Below are positions 1 to 9,600 of a stretch of DNA of 64,000 nt, in pieces. The position numbers were made by a program, and so were the translations under genes. The notes beneath the pieces were generated by a model that worked only from the letters and a program-made list of their open reading frames with translations, ran no database searches and was not told where the DNA came from. The DNA lies in assembly GCA_038277395.1 (NCBI GenBank), contig CM076189.1, positions 113,816,252 to 113,880,251 on the forward strand. Reading direction: 5' to 3'. Source of the stretch: Dryocosmus kuriphilus. Taxonomy: Eukaryota > Arthropoda > Insecta > Hymenoptera > Cynipidae. Every line of letters begins with the position of its first letter. Within the stretch, counting starts at the first letter, position 1.

Positions 1-90
1 TTCACCGCGATTTTTCTGGATACGAGAATTTTTGGAGAACGGCATGAGTTTCGAATATATGACCATACGGTATCTGTTTCTCTCAAATAG

Positions 91-405
91 TCTCTACAAA
101 AGCAAGTAAATCTGTATATCCAATGTTGGAATCACTGTTATAATTATCATGATTAATATTTTTCTGACTATGTTAAGATTATTTTTGAATTCTGGCAATT
201 CAGGAGTTCCTTCAGGGGGACCTTCTGTTTCCACAGGTACTCTTATTTTTATACATTGCTAATATCGAATCTCTCTTTTTATCTAGGACGTAAAACGGAA
301 AAAGTCACCCACTACACGGACCCAGCGAATCAGATCCAAGGGATCACCTCAGCAAAAAGTCCAGAGCGAGTGAATTCTGCGAAATTCAGATTAAGAAACT
401 CTTAA
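91..405 (+). CDS. 3' end of a micro-exon gene (three phase-1 exons)
   Basis: Three exons can be read: 91-105 (15 nt), 204-236 (33 nt) and a terminal exon 287-405 that stops at TAA 403-405. The introns are 106-203 and 237-286 (50 nt, with a CTAAT branch-like site). Acceptors are pyrimidine-rich and end in AAATAG, AATTCAG and TTTTATCTAG. Donors are GTAAAT and the weaker GTACTC. Each exon begins at codon position 2, so the joined frame stays open: S-T-K-A, then R-V-P-S-G-G-P-S-V-S-T, then G and a basic 38-residue tail that ends RLRNS. The product is rich in Ser, Pro, Gly, Lys and Arg. No domain is recognised. The 5' part lies before the window. The length and phase pattern matches the minus-strand exons at 8.5-38.5 kb, so a related secreted protein is inferred. 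No AATAAA is seen close to the stop. Confidence 0.5.
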
Positions 406-1030
406 TCTGTACTTCTGACTTTTCCTGTCTTATGGATTGTCAGACCTCTCGACGTGAGACTACAGAGTTACCTCGACGTACATCTTCACAGAGGGGACTG
501 ATCGCAAGATTTTAATTGAGTTGAAATTCAATTAGAATTTCATGCTGGCATCTTTTCTTATTAAGAAAAGGGAGATTGGACACAACTATGGAAATTATTT
601 AATTTTCAAGGATTTGCCAGAATTCCCCGAAATTCCAGAAAGAATTTTATTTCAGAAAAATTTTCTTAATCAAGTATTTCTGCAGGAGGTTTATATTCAA
701 GTGGTCGTTAAGAACAACAGTGCGTTGATTCCTTCAAAGGATTTACAAAAAAAAAAGGATTTCTGGCTCAAAACTTATGAAGCGTTTTCTAAATGTCCTT
801 GCTAGAAATTATTGGTTGCGAGAACAGCTCGGAAGTTCATGGGAATTGGAAGCTTTTCTCAAGAAGATAGCAGCCTCAGCTTGCTTGATTGCGTTTTCAA
901 AAAAGGCTGAAAATTCTTCCGGAGTCTTTAATTTTTGCGAATTGACAGATTTTGATCAGATTCTAAAAATTTGTAGAGGAAAACTCAGGAGTTGTTAACA
1001 AATTCAGGAGATTAGGTCTTGAACCAGAAT
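406..1030 (+). other. flank without a recognised gene
   Basis: This stretch follows the stop of the micro-exon gene and may be its 3' UTR or intergenic DNA. Open frames at 542-805 (87 codons) and 777-998 (73 codons) overlap in different frames. They resemble no family I know, and their Lys/Phe/Asn-rich composition is what AT-rich DNA gives by chance. Confidence 0.3.
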
Positions 1031-1038
1031 CACAGTAT

Positions 1039-1132
1039 TACGCCAAGAAGGCGATATTACTGTCAAATCAGAAGGAATACGCCAAGAAGGCGACTTTCCT
1101 CTCGATTTAGTTTCACTACGCCAAGAAGGCGA
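1039..1132. repeat. triple 39-bp-spaced hairpin repeat
   Basis: A 16-bp word, TACGCCAAGAAGGCGA, starts at 1039, 1078 and 1117, exactly 39 bp apart each time, while the 23 bp between copies are not conserved. The core is a small hairpin (CGCC, loop AAGAA, GGCG). The spacing keeps frame: a + frame reads R-Q-E-G-D three times at 13-residue intervals, and the - frame reads S-P-S-W-R three times. No start or stop context favours either reading, so function is unknown. Confidence 0.6.
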
Positions 1133-1221
1133 TTGTGTCTTGTCCAAACTTAACTTCCCAATATACCCAGATGTTTTTGCCACAAGGGCGAAGAAAATAA
1201 AGAAAATGATAGACAATTATT

Positions 1222-3232
1222 TCATAATTTCAATAGGTTATAAATGCCCAAAGGAATATTCTCTAGTTTTATTTTGTAGAATAAAATTAGAGAAGTTCCT
1301 TTCTGTTATTTATTAACCTGACTCAACTTCACTATATAAATCAAAATTAATTCAATCACTTAAAAACACTCAGGCGCTGGCCCATAGGCTTGCCACCTGA
1401 ACCTTAGGGGAGGTTTCGACTGGCCCTTAGGCTTGTCTAATCTCTCTGCATTTTAAGTTAATTTAATTAATTTCAATAGGTTATAAATGCCCAAAGGAAT
1501 ATTCTCTAGTTTTATTTTGTAGAATAAAATTAGAGAAGTTCCTTTCTGTTATTTATTAACCTGACTCAACTTCACTATATAAATCAAAATTAATTCAATC
1601 ACTTAAAAACACTCAGGCGCTGGCCCATAGGCTTGCCACCTGAACCTTAGGGGAGGTTTCGACTGGCCCTTAGGCTTGTCTAATCTCTCTGCATTTTAAG
1701 TTAATTTAATTAATTTCAATAGGTTATAAATGCCCAAAGGAATATTCTCTAGTTTTATTTTGTACAATAAAATTAGAAAAGTTCCTTTCTTTATTTATTA
1801 ACCTGACTCAACTTCTCTATTTATTTAAATCAAAATTAATTCAATCACTTAAAAACACTCACTCAGGCCTGAAATCAACCATAGGCAATCACTTAAAAAC
1901 ACTCAGGCGCTGGCCCATAGGCTGCCACCTGAACCTTAGGGGAGGTTTCGACTGGCCCTTAGGCTTGTCTAATCTCTCTGCATTTTAAGTTAATTTAATT
2001 AATTTCAATAGGTTATAAATGCCCAAAGGAATATTCTCTAGTTTTATTTTGTAGAATAAAATTAGAGAAGTTCCTTTCTGTTATTTATTAACCTGACTCA
2101 ACTTCACTATATAAATCAAAATTAATTCAATCACTTAAAAACACTCAGGCGCTGGCCCATAGGCTTGCCACCTGAACCTTAGGGGAGGTTTCGACTGGCC
2201 CTTAGGCTTGTCTAATCTCTCTGCATTTTAAGTTAATTTAATTAATTTCAATAGGTTATAAATGCCCAAAGGAATATTCTCTAGTTTTATTTGGTAGAAT
2301 AAAATTAGAGAAGTTCCTTTCTGTTATTTATTAACCTGACTCAACTTCACTATTTAAATCAAAATTAATTCAATCACTTAAAAACACTCAGGCGCTGGCC
2401 CATAGGCTTGCCACCTGAACCTTAGGGGAGGTTTCGACTGGCCCTTAGGCTTGTCTAATCTCTCTGCATTTTAAGTTAATTTAATTAATTTCAATAGGTT
2501 ATAAATGCCCAAAGGAATATTCTCTAGTTTTATTTTGTAGAATAAAATTAGAGAAGTTCCTTTCTGTTATTTATTAACCTGACTCAACTTCACTATATAA
2601 ATCAAAATTAATTCAATCACTTAAAAACACTCAGGCGCTGGCCCATAGGCTTGCCACCTGAACCTTAGGGGAGGTTTCGACTGGCCCTTAGGCTTGTCTA
2701 ATCTCTCTGCATTTTAAGTTAATTTAATTAATTTCAATAGGTTACAAATGCCCAAAGGAATATTCTCTAGTTTTATTTTGTAGAATAAAATTAGAGAAGT
2801 TCCTTTCTGTTATTTATTAACCTGACTCAACTTCACTATTTAAATCAAAATTAATTCAATCACTTAAAAACACTCAGGCGCTGGCCCATAGGCTTGCCAC
2901 CTGAACCTTAGGGGAGGTTTCGACTGGCCCTTAGGCTTGTCTAATCTCTCTGCATTTTAAGTTAATTTAATTAATTTCAATAGGTTATAAATGCCCAAAG
3001 GAATATTCTCTAGTTTTATTTTGTAGAATAAAATTAGAGAAGTTCCTTTCTGTTATTTATTAACCTGACTCAACTTCACTATTTAAATCAAAATTAATTC
3101 AATCACTTAAAAACACTCAGGCGCTGGCCCATAGGCTTGCCACCTGAACCTTAGGGGAGGTTTCGACTGGCCCTTAGGCTTGTCTAATCTCTCTGCATTT
3201 TAAGTTAATTTAATTAATTTCAATAGGTTATA
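1222..3232. repeat. 243-bp satellite array, about eight monomers
   Basis: The monomer start CAATAGGTTATAAATG recurs at 1231, 1474, 1717, 2006, 2249, 2492, 2735, 2978 and 3221. All steps are 243 bp except the third monomer (1717-2005, 289 bp), which carries a roughly 46-bp internal duplication around AATCACTTAAAAACACTCA. Monomers are nearly identical; only scattered single-base changes were seen. Each contains a 14-bp-stem inverted repeat (TCTCTAGTTTTATT paired with AATAAAATTAGAGA) and two near-identical halves, CTGGCCCATAGGCTTGCC and CTGGCCCTTAGGCTTGTC. No coding potential was found. Confidence 0.95.
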
Positions 3233-3320
3233 ATAACCGAACAATTATCTCTGATCTTATTTCACAAATAAAACCGGAGAGACTATTCTATTCATAATCT
3301 AACCTAGACTGTGCACTTAA
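3233..3320. repeat. diverged edge monomer of the 243-bp satellite
   Basis: After the last good monomer start the sequence still aligns to the unit, but with many substitutions. The stem-loop is kept in altered form (TCTCTGATCTTATT against AATAAAACCGGAGA), and the following AATCTAACCTAGACTGTGCAC matches the TTATTAACCTGACTCAAC segment. This is the old margin of the array. Confidence 0.6.
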
Positions 3321-4934
3321 CAGTGAGTGGTACCATTTTACTAAATTTCTGCAGGTACTGAAAAATTTTCACTTATTTGTTTTTTTTTTGAAATCAAATA
3401 AAACTAGAGGAAAGATATACTGTCCCACTGCTAAGCACAAAATTTTGAAATAACCACAATCAAAACTATCCCATTTAAATGGCATTAACTAAAACAATCC
3501 AAAAACAGGCAAGCAATGACAAGACTCAAAATCACTATTCGCTGCCTAGTAACTAAATAGTTACTAGTAAAGTAGTCTCACGATGACAGCAGGGAAGCAT
3601 CCCACCGCTGCCACCATCAGTTTGTTACGTACGAGAAAATTAATGTAATTTTTGAGTTTTTAATAAGTTGAAAAAAAAAAATGATTTCGGGTCAAACATA
3701 AAAAAAAAAACTGTCAATTTACTAAATCTTTCCTACGGTGGAGGCTCCCAAACTGAGGAAGGCAAAAATTGCCTTCTTTTATTTTTATGTAGGATCGTTT
3801 TCCCTCTTCCGGACTGGAAGTTGTCAGAATCGTGAGACGAAGAATAAAATTTAGAAAAAGGAAGGAGCACTGCGTGATAAAGTTTTGAGCCAAAATTTTA
3901 AGAATCAAAAACTATATTTATTATATTTCGAAAAACATATATAATTACAAGATCAATATATTGGGATGGAACGATACAGTTCTCGCTTACCCTTATTTCC
4001 TTTATTCTTATGTTCTACCAACCAGAGAAAGAGACCACGGTCAGAAAGAACGGATTTGTCTATCTGTGGATTTCCTGATTGGGCGGTAGTCGAAAATGGT
4101 CGTTGTTGTTTTTTTACAACAACTCTAGTCTTTTTATTTTTCGCGTTGCACAAGCACACGCGAACACCTTTCTCCGCAGGGTCTTTGTTAATTAGAAATA
4201 AAAATGGAAATTTTTATATTTCAAATTTTAAAAAGGGGGTCCCGGTGTGGAGCGTATACCCTTCTTCGTTTTGAGATGCGAAGAAGAGGGTTTACCTTTA
4301 TTTTATTTTTATACAGGGTGTCAATCCTGTCTCTCGTCGGCAAAGAGATCACTATATTTTACGTCCGAACCAAAAAATTTTTACTTTGTTAATCAAGATT
4401 TTAGGCCGTTCACGCCGTTACCGGTGTCCGTCACGATGCAGATCGGGATAGCGTTATAGGGGACTTACAAGCACTTGTATTTTGAAAAAAATTAGGGTTC
4501 CGAACCGCGGACGGACAAAAGTCTGAGTAGTTCTGGTCGGTGCCAGGTTGCCCAAGTTACTGTGTGTTTAATTTTCGGTCGACGTGATTTAAAGGCACAT
4601 TACCAGAATGATAGGTGGGGAAATTTGTGATCTAAGGAAATTGAATTGGGAAATAGATCGGGAATATTGCTGACTCTGACTTGGACTCTGAACTCTTGCA
4701 TGGTTTTTGAGAATTTAGTTGCCATCCTTTGCACATTTCTTTTTACTTAAGATTCTTTTCATTAGTTTCACAATGTATTAGGAATGACGATTTCGTGATC
4801 AATTTCTCAATACATTGTGAAATAAGAATGCATTATCCTTTTCATCGACTATTGTTTTGCCTAATTTACAAGGGCAAGTCAAGGCTTTCAACTAGCTTCA
4901 TTTCCAGTGTCTATTACCCTTGACCTAGTTTCAT
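3321..4934. other. AT-rich intergenic DNA with palindromes
   Basis: No protein family was recognised. Visible structures are a 22-bp near-palindrome at 3546-3567, an inverted repeat at 4258-4291 (ACCCTTCTTCG against CGAAGAAGAGGGT) and a GTTGTTG/CAACAAC pair near 4108-4129. On the minus strand a good acceptor (CAACTTCCAG) precedes a short open stretch at 3785-3813 that ends in TAA with AATAAA immediately after. It could be a terminal exon, because it opens at codon position 2 like the micro-exons, but one small site is weak evidence. Confidence 0.35.
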
Positions 4935-5519
4935 ATGCGGCGAATGCAACCAATGCCGCTTGCAACACGTGCGTTTGTTTACATCTCGCCACGTGCTTGC
5001 CAGTCGGAGTCTAAATGGGTCGAAAGGAGACCAGGTGTATGGAGGCAGGATGAGATAGAAAGAGAGGAACGGTATAGCAATGGCCGCTAAGGCACGTCGT
5101 GGTTGACCACATGGTCCCTGAGTAGGAGAAATAAGTGTCGTTGACCCTCCCTCTTGGAGAGAACGATGCTTGCGTATGCCACTGTGTGCTTTCTTTCCTT
5201 ACTTAATTTTCTTTTTAATCCTTCTGCGACAATTATAACATGTATATAATCACATGAGTTTTACAATTTATTACCGATGTATTTACATATATAGATGTGT
5301 GTATTACAGTAAATGCATATCCCTACATGTCCCTACACATATTTCTATATACATACATTCAAGCATTCTTTTCTTTCTCTCTTGACATTTTTAAAATATA
5401 TTTCTTCTCTCGCCCTCGATATCAGCTCGCTAACCCGCGGCCTTGGAGCTCAAGAAATGCTGATCGAGCATTTCCGCCGTGAGTTCTCATATGACGAGCA
5501 TGGACGAGATACCAATTAA
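4935..5519 (+). CDS. possible small two-exon gene
   Basis: A GC-richer island holds an ATG frame at 4935-5090 (51 codons to TAA; starts M-R-R-M-Q-P-M-P-L). Further on, a pyrimidine-rich acceptor ending GATATCAG opens a frame at 5426-5519 that ends in TAA. The second piece uses GC-ending codons unlike its surroundings and contains E-M-L-I-E-H-F-R-R-E-F-S-Y-D. Splicing at G/GTATAG near 5078 would join the two in frame, but that donor is poor. A consensus-like GTGAGT also lies inside the second exon at about 5479. No homologue is recognised. The exon call at 5426 is more credible than the joined gene. Confidence 0.3.
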
Positions 5520-5547
5520 TGTTTCTTAATTCATGGCTTGCAATAGT

Positions 5548-5564
5548 GCGAAATAAAATTTCGC
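5548..5564 (+). terminator. AATAAA poly(A) signal inside a perfect hairpin
   Basis: AATAAA (5552-5557) lies 33 bp after the stop of the possible exon at 5426-5519. It sits within GCGAAATAAAATTTCGC, a 7-bp perfect inverted repeat around AAA. It supports, but does not prove, a + strand transcript ending here. Confidence 0.35.
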
Positions 5565-5589
5565 CATGCTCAAAAAAAAAATGAAAGTC

Positions 5590-7795
5590 ATTAAGAAACA
5601 TTTCTGGCAGCTTGATTTGCTCGTAACATGAAGTGTTTTCAAATCATTTGAAATCTTTTGATGACTTTGGAAGTCATTACATTTACCTTGAAGTCATTTG
5701 AATTCCTTTAATTTTTTGGCCTTTTTGAAGTATTTTGTAGTCTTGCGAAGTCTTTTAAAGTCTTTTGAAGACTTTTGAAGTCTTTTGAGGTCTTTCATGT
5801 CTGTTAAAATCTTCGAAAGTACCATGAAGCATTTTATATCCTTATGAAGTTTTATGATGTGTTTGAATGCAGCTTAAGGCCTTGCGAGGTCTTCTGAAGT
5901 ATTTTGAATCTTCTTGACTTCATTTGAAGTTTTTTTAAAGTCTCAAAGTCTGTTGACGTTTTTTAAAGTTTTGACGTCTTGCAAAGTCTTGTGACACCTT
6001 TTAAAATCCATTGAAGTCTTGTGAGGTCTGCTGAAGTACTGCGAAATCCTGTAAAGTCACTTGGTGTCTTGTTAAGTGTTCTGAAGTACAATAAAGTCTC
6101 TTGAAGTCTTTAAAAGTCATTTGAATGCTCTTGAAGTCTCTTGAATCTCTTTAAAGTCTCTCATGTCTTTGATATCTCTTGTAGACTTGCGCCGTCTTTT
6201 AGATGCTTTTGAAGACGGCTGAATCATCTAAATTGTTTCAGATCTGTTGAAATCTTTGGAACTTTTATGAAATATTTTAAAGTCTTATGAAATCTTATGA
6301 ACTCTCTTAAAGAATATCAAAGTATTGCGAGGTCTTCTGAAGTCTTTTGAATTTTTTGACGTTTCTTTGGTGTTTGAAGTATGGTCAAGTGTTTTAAAGT
6401 TTTGTATGTCTTGTAAAGACTTTTAAAGTCTTTTAAACCCACTGAAGTCTTGTGAGGTCTGCTGAAGTCCTGCGAACAATTTTAAAGTCTGTTGAAATCC
6501 TCTAAAGTCTCTTAAAGTTTTGTTAAGTGTTCTGAGTTACTTTAAATTCTCTTATGCTTTTGAGGTCTCTTGCATGCTTGCTAAGTCTTTTAAAGTCTGT
6601 TGATGACTGTTGAAGGCTTCTGAAGACTTTCAGGTCTGTTGAAATTATTGGAAGTACTTATTCTGAAGTCTTTTGAACACCTTAACGCCCTTTGAAGTAT
6701 TTTAAGGTCTTTGAAGTCCTGTAAAGTCTTGCCAAGTCCCTTAAAGTCCCTTAAATTATTGTGTGGTTTGCTGAAGTCCTGCGAATGACTTAAAGCCTCT
6801 TAAAGTCTCGTGAAGTGTTTCGAAATTTTTTGAAATCTTTTGATGCCTTTGGAAGTCATTCCATTTACCTCTAAGTGTTTTGAATTCCTTTAATTTTCGA
6901 GTATCTTCGAGGTCTTATGTATTTTTTTAAAGTCTCTTAAAGTCTTTTGAAGACTGTTCAAGTATTTTAAAGTCTCTAATGTCTGTTGGAATCTTTGGAA
7001 GTGTCATGAAGCAGTTTAAAATCTTATGAAGTTTTATGAAGTCCTTGAAAGTATCTTAAAGCCTTTCGAGGTCTTCCCAAGTCTTTTTGAAGCCTTTTGA
7101 CTTCTTTTGAAGTTTTTTTATTGCTCCTATGTCTGTTGATCTTTTTTAAAGTTCTTGATTTCTTGTAAAGTTTTGTGAAGCCTTTTAAACTCCCTTGAAG
7201 TCTTGTGAGGTCTGATAAAGTCCTGCAAAATATTTTAAAGACTCTTGAAGGCTTGGGAAGTGTTTTGAAGTCCTTTCAAGTCTCTGTTATCTTTGAAGTC
7301 TCGTTTATTCTTGCACGTACTTTAAAGTCTCTGATGCCTTTGATGTGTCATGTAGTATTATGAAGTCTTTTAATATCTTTGGAAGACTGTTGAAATCTTT
7401 GAGGCCTTTCGGGTTTTTTGCAATCTTTGTAAACTTCATGAAGCATTTTAAAGTTTTATGAACTCTTATGGAGCCCTTTGAAGTATCCTGAAACCTTGCA
7501 GATTCTTCTAAAGCATAATGAACTTTTTTGAAGCTTTTGAAGTGTTTTGACGTCTTCGAAATCTGTTGAAATATTTTAAAGCCTTTGACGTCTTGTGAAG
7601 TCTTCTGAAGTCTTTTAAAGTCTTTGAAGTCGTTTGAAGAACTTTGAAGCCATTGCAGTATGTTGAAGTATTTTAAAGTCCCTTGAAGCCTTTTGAAGTT
7701 TCTTGTAGACATTTAATGTCTTTTAAGGTCTTTTGAATTATTCGAAGCCGTTTGAAGTCTTTGAGGTTTTTTGAATTCTTTTGAAATTTTCAATA
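5590..7795. repeat. degenerate GAAGTCTTTT tract, copy 1
   Basis: About 2.2 kb consists of short words close to TTTTGAAGTC, TTAAAGTC and TTGAGGTC with irregular spacing, usually 8-12 bp apart. There is no clean long monomer. Long open frames here on the minus strand (Lys/Phe/Thr-rich) are by-products of the repeat. The same tract recurs at 9600-12420 and 45720-45955. Confidence 0.9.
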
Positions 7796-8400
7796 AGTAA
7801 ATAAAAATGCCATTAAAAGTGAAGAAATGAAATGAGAATGACATTGAAAAAGGAAAAAATGAAAGCATTACTGAAAATAACCAGGAAAATGAAATAAAAA
7901 TGTCAATCAAAATAAACTGTAATGTATATGACACCAAAGATGTAATGAAATGGAAAAGACACTAATACTGTAATGAAATAAAAATGTCAATAAGAACAAA
8001 ATGAAATGGATATGACACCAAAGATGTAATAAAATGGAAAAGACATTAAAAGTGTAATGAAATGAAAATGACAATATAAATAAGAACAAGAGAAGATGAT
8101 ACTAAAAAGGGAATGAAATGAAAAAGACACTGATAATGAGAATGGAAATTAAAAGCAGAATGACTGTAAAAATGAAGATAGATGATAATGACCATAAAAG
8201 TTGAAGCAAATACGTTAAAATTACACTGAAAATGAAATAAAATGAAAACGATAATAAAAATGAAATGAATTGCAAATTGCGCGAGAAAATGAATCTGGAA
8301 ACGAAACAATATAAAACGAGAATGACAAAAAAAAAAAGAAATAACAGTTGCACTCAAAATCAAATGAAGGGAAAATGACATCTCACAAATAAGGAGGAAA
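7796..8400. repeat. degenerate AATGAAATGAAAATGAC tract, copy 1
   Basis: Purine-rich words such as AATGAAATGAAAA, AATGACAC and GTAATGAAATGG repeat with irregular spacing. Phe-rich frames on the complementary strand are a consequence of composition. The tract continues directly from the GAAGTC tract, as in copy 2 at 12421-12800. Confidence 0.85.
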
Positions 8401-9140
8401 GACTTTGAATTATTTTTGCATATCCGAGCAAAACAATTAATTCAAAGCCCCCCAGCATATTTACTTACGAGTAGAACCGTATTTGGCCTTAGGTCCAGGT
8501 AGTTCTCTAGGTAGAGCTGCAGATTCCGCCGCAACAAATTTGAAAAGAAAACCCGTTATTTATTTTAAAATGTGACGGAAACGCAAATGGGCTTAAAATG
8601 TTTTGGTGTAAAGATAATAGGAAGAGACGTATGAAATTTAAGAATAGTTACATTAAAGACCACAGTGGATCTAGACTATCTGAAACCTAGAACCAGAACC
8701 AGAAAGTCTGGGAAATATGGCCATCATTTTGAGTCCAAGCAGGAAACAAAATTTGTGGCTCTTTCTCGGAAAAACTGAATCTTCTTTTTAACAAAAAATC
8801 AAACTATTTTTAACACTGTTGTTTATAAGTGGAATTTTATTGGCTCAAATCGTTCAGATTAAAATCCAAGAACATGCCCTCAGAAAAATTTTCAATTAAT
8901 GAAATCCTTAAATACTTCTGGAAAATGATGAAAAACTAAAATAAAAGATAAGAAATCAAATGGTGCATTTCTAAAGGTTCCGCAAGTATAGCCCAAAGTT
9001 AGGTCTTAAATCAGTCTACTTACAAAAAATAGAATATTTTGTTTCAAACAAACTATTCGCTTAAAAACAACTTCAGAGGTGCATAACACCGGAACTTTAG
9101 TTGATACGTCACTCTTTTTTTTTTTAATCGCCAGTGAACT
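8401..9140. repeat. spacer of the 4.4-kb module, copy 1
   Basis: This non-simple spacer aligns with 12801-13560 at an offset of about 4400 bp. Shared landmarks are ACTTAC followed by the 66-nt exon-like segment, AGAACCAGAACCAGAA, TCTGGGA then ATCATTTTG, and a T-run ending CCAGTGAACTTTA. Divergence is clear but the alignment is continuous. Its minus strand carries the degenerate exon 8469-8534. Confidence 0.8.
8469..8534 (-). pseudogene. 66-nt phase-1 exon copy with lost acceptor
   Basis: This is the paralogue of the exon at 12874-12939: same 66-nt length, same reading phase, same donor (C/GTAAGT). It reads A-A-E-S-A-A-L-P-R-E-L-P-G-P-K-A-K-Y-G-S-T. The acceptor, TTAG in the other copy, is TTTG here, so normal splicing at this position should fail. 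It could still be used through CTGCAG inside the exon. If transcription read through the donor, the frame would stop at once (Arg-Lys-stop). Confidence 0.4.
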
Positions 9141-9600
9141 TTACGCACTTCAATTCCTCTTCAAACGTTTCAAACCCATAACGTCCTCTAAAACTTTAAA
9201 ACCCTTAAAGTCCCTGAATCCCTTAAATACCTTAAAATACATTCAAGATATAAAACCGTTCAAATCCTTTCATTTACTTATACTTCTTAAATCCCCTAAA
9301 ATGCATTAATGTTTCAAAGTCCTTTGAACCTCCTAAGAATCCATAAAATATCTTAAAATCTCTTAAATCGTTTCAGTCTCTTAAAATACATTAAAAACCT
9401 TTAAATATCCTTAAGCCCTTAAAATCCTAAAAATCTCTATAATCATTAAAACGCATAAACTCCTTAAAATCCTTTAAAAACTTTAAAACCGTTTAAGCAA
9501 TTAAAATACCTTTAAAACGATCAAATCTCTGAAATACATTAAAGCGATAAAACGCCTTAATTCTTTGAAAGTATTTGCGTCTTTGAATTCTGTTTATACA
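9141..9600. repeat. degenerate CCTTAAAATC tract, copy 1
   Basis: Words near CCTTAAAATCC, CTTTAAAA and CCTTAAAC recur at irregular 9-13 bp spacing. The tract has the same place in the module as 13601-14790, but is shorter. Confidence 0.85.

Noticed and set aside
1222..3232. CRISPR-like array of regular repeats
   Set aside because: The 243-bp units are contiguous with no variable spacers, and the DNA is eukaryotic. It is a satellite.
3966..4459. Overlapping plus-strand frames near 4 kb as a gene
   Set aside because: Three frames overlap in different phases with Phe/Leu/Ser-rich sequence. There is no motif, and a competing minus frame covers the same DNA.
7305..8381. Several open frames of 70-135 codons on the minus strand
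   Set aside because: They follow the period of the GAAGTC and AATGAAA tracts and have repetitive Lys/Phe/Ser composition. There is no start context or domain.
8690..8720. Ser-Gly repeat exon in the module spacer (P-R-x-S-G-S-G-S on the minus strand)
   Set aside because: Both copies have the frame and a stop at the same place, but no convincing acceptor. Conservation equals that of the spacer.
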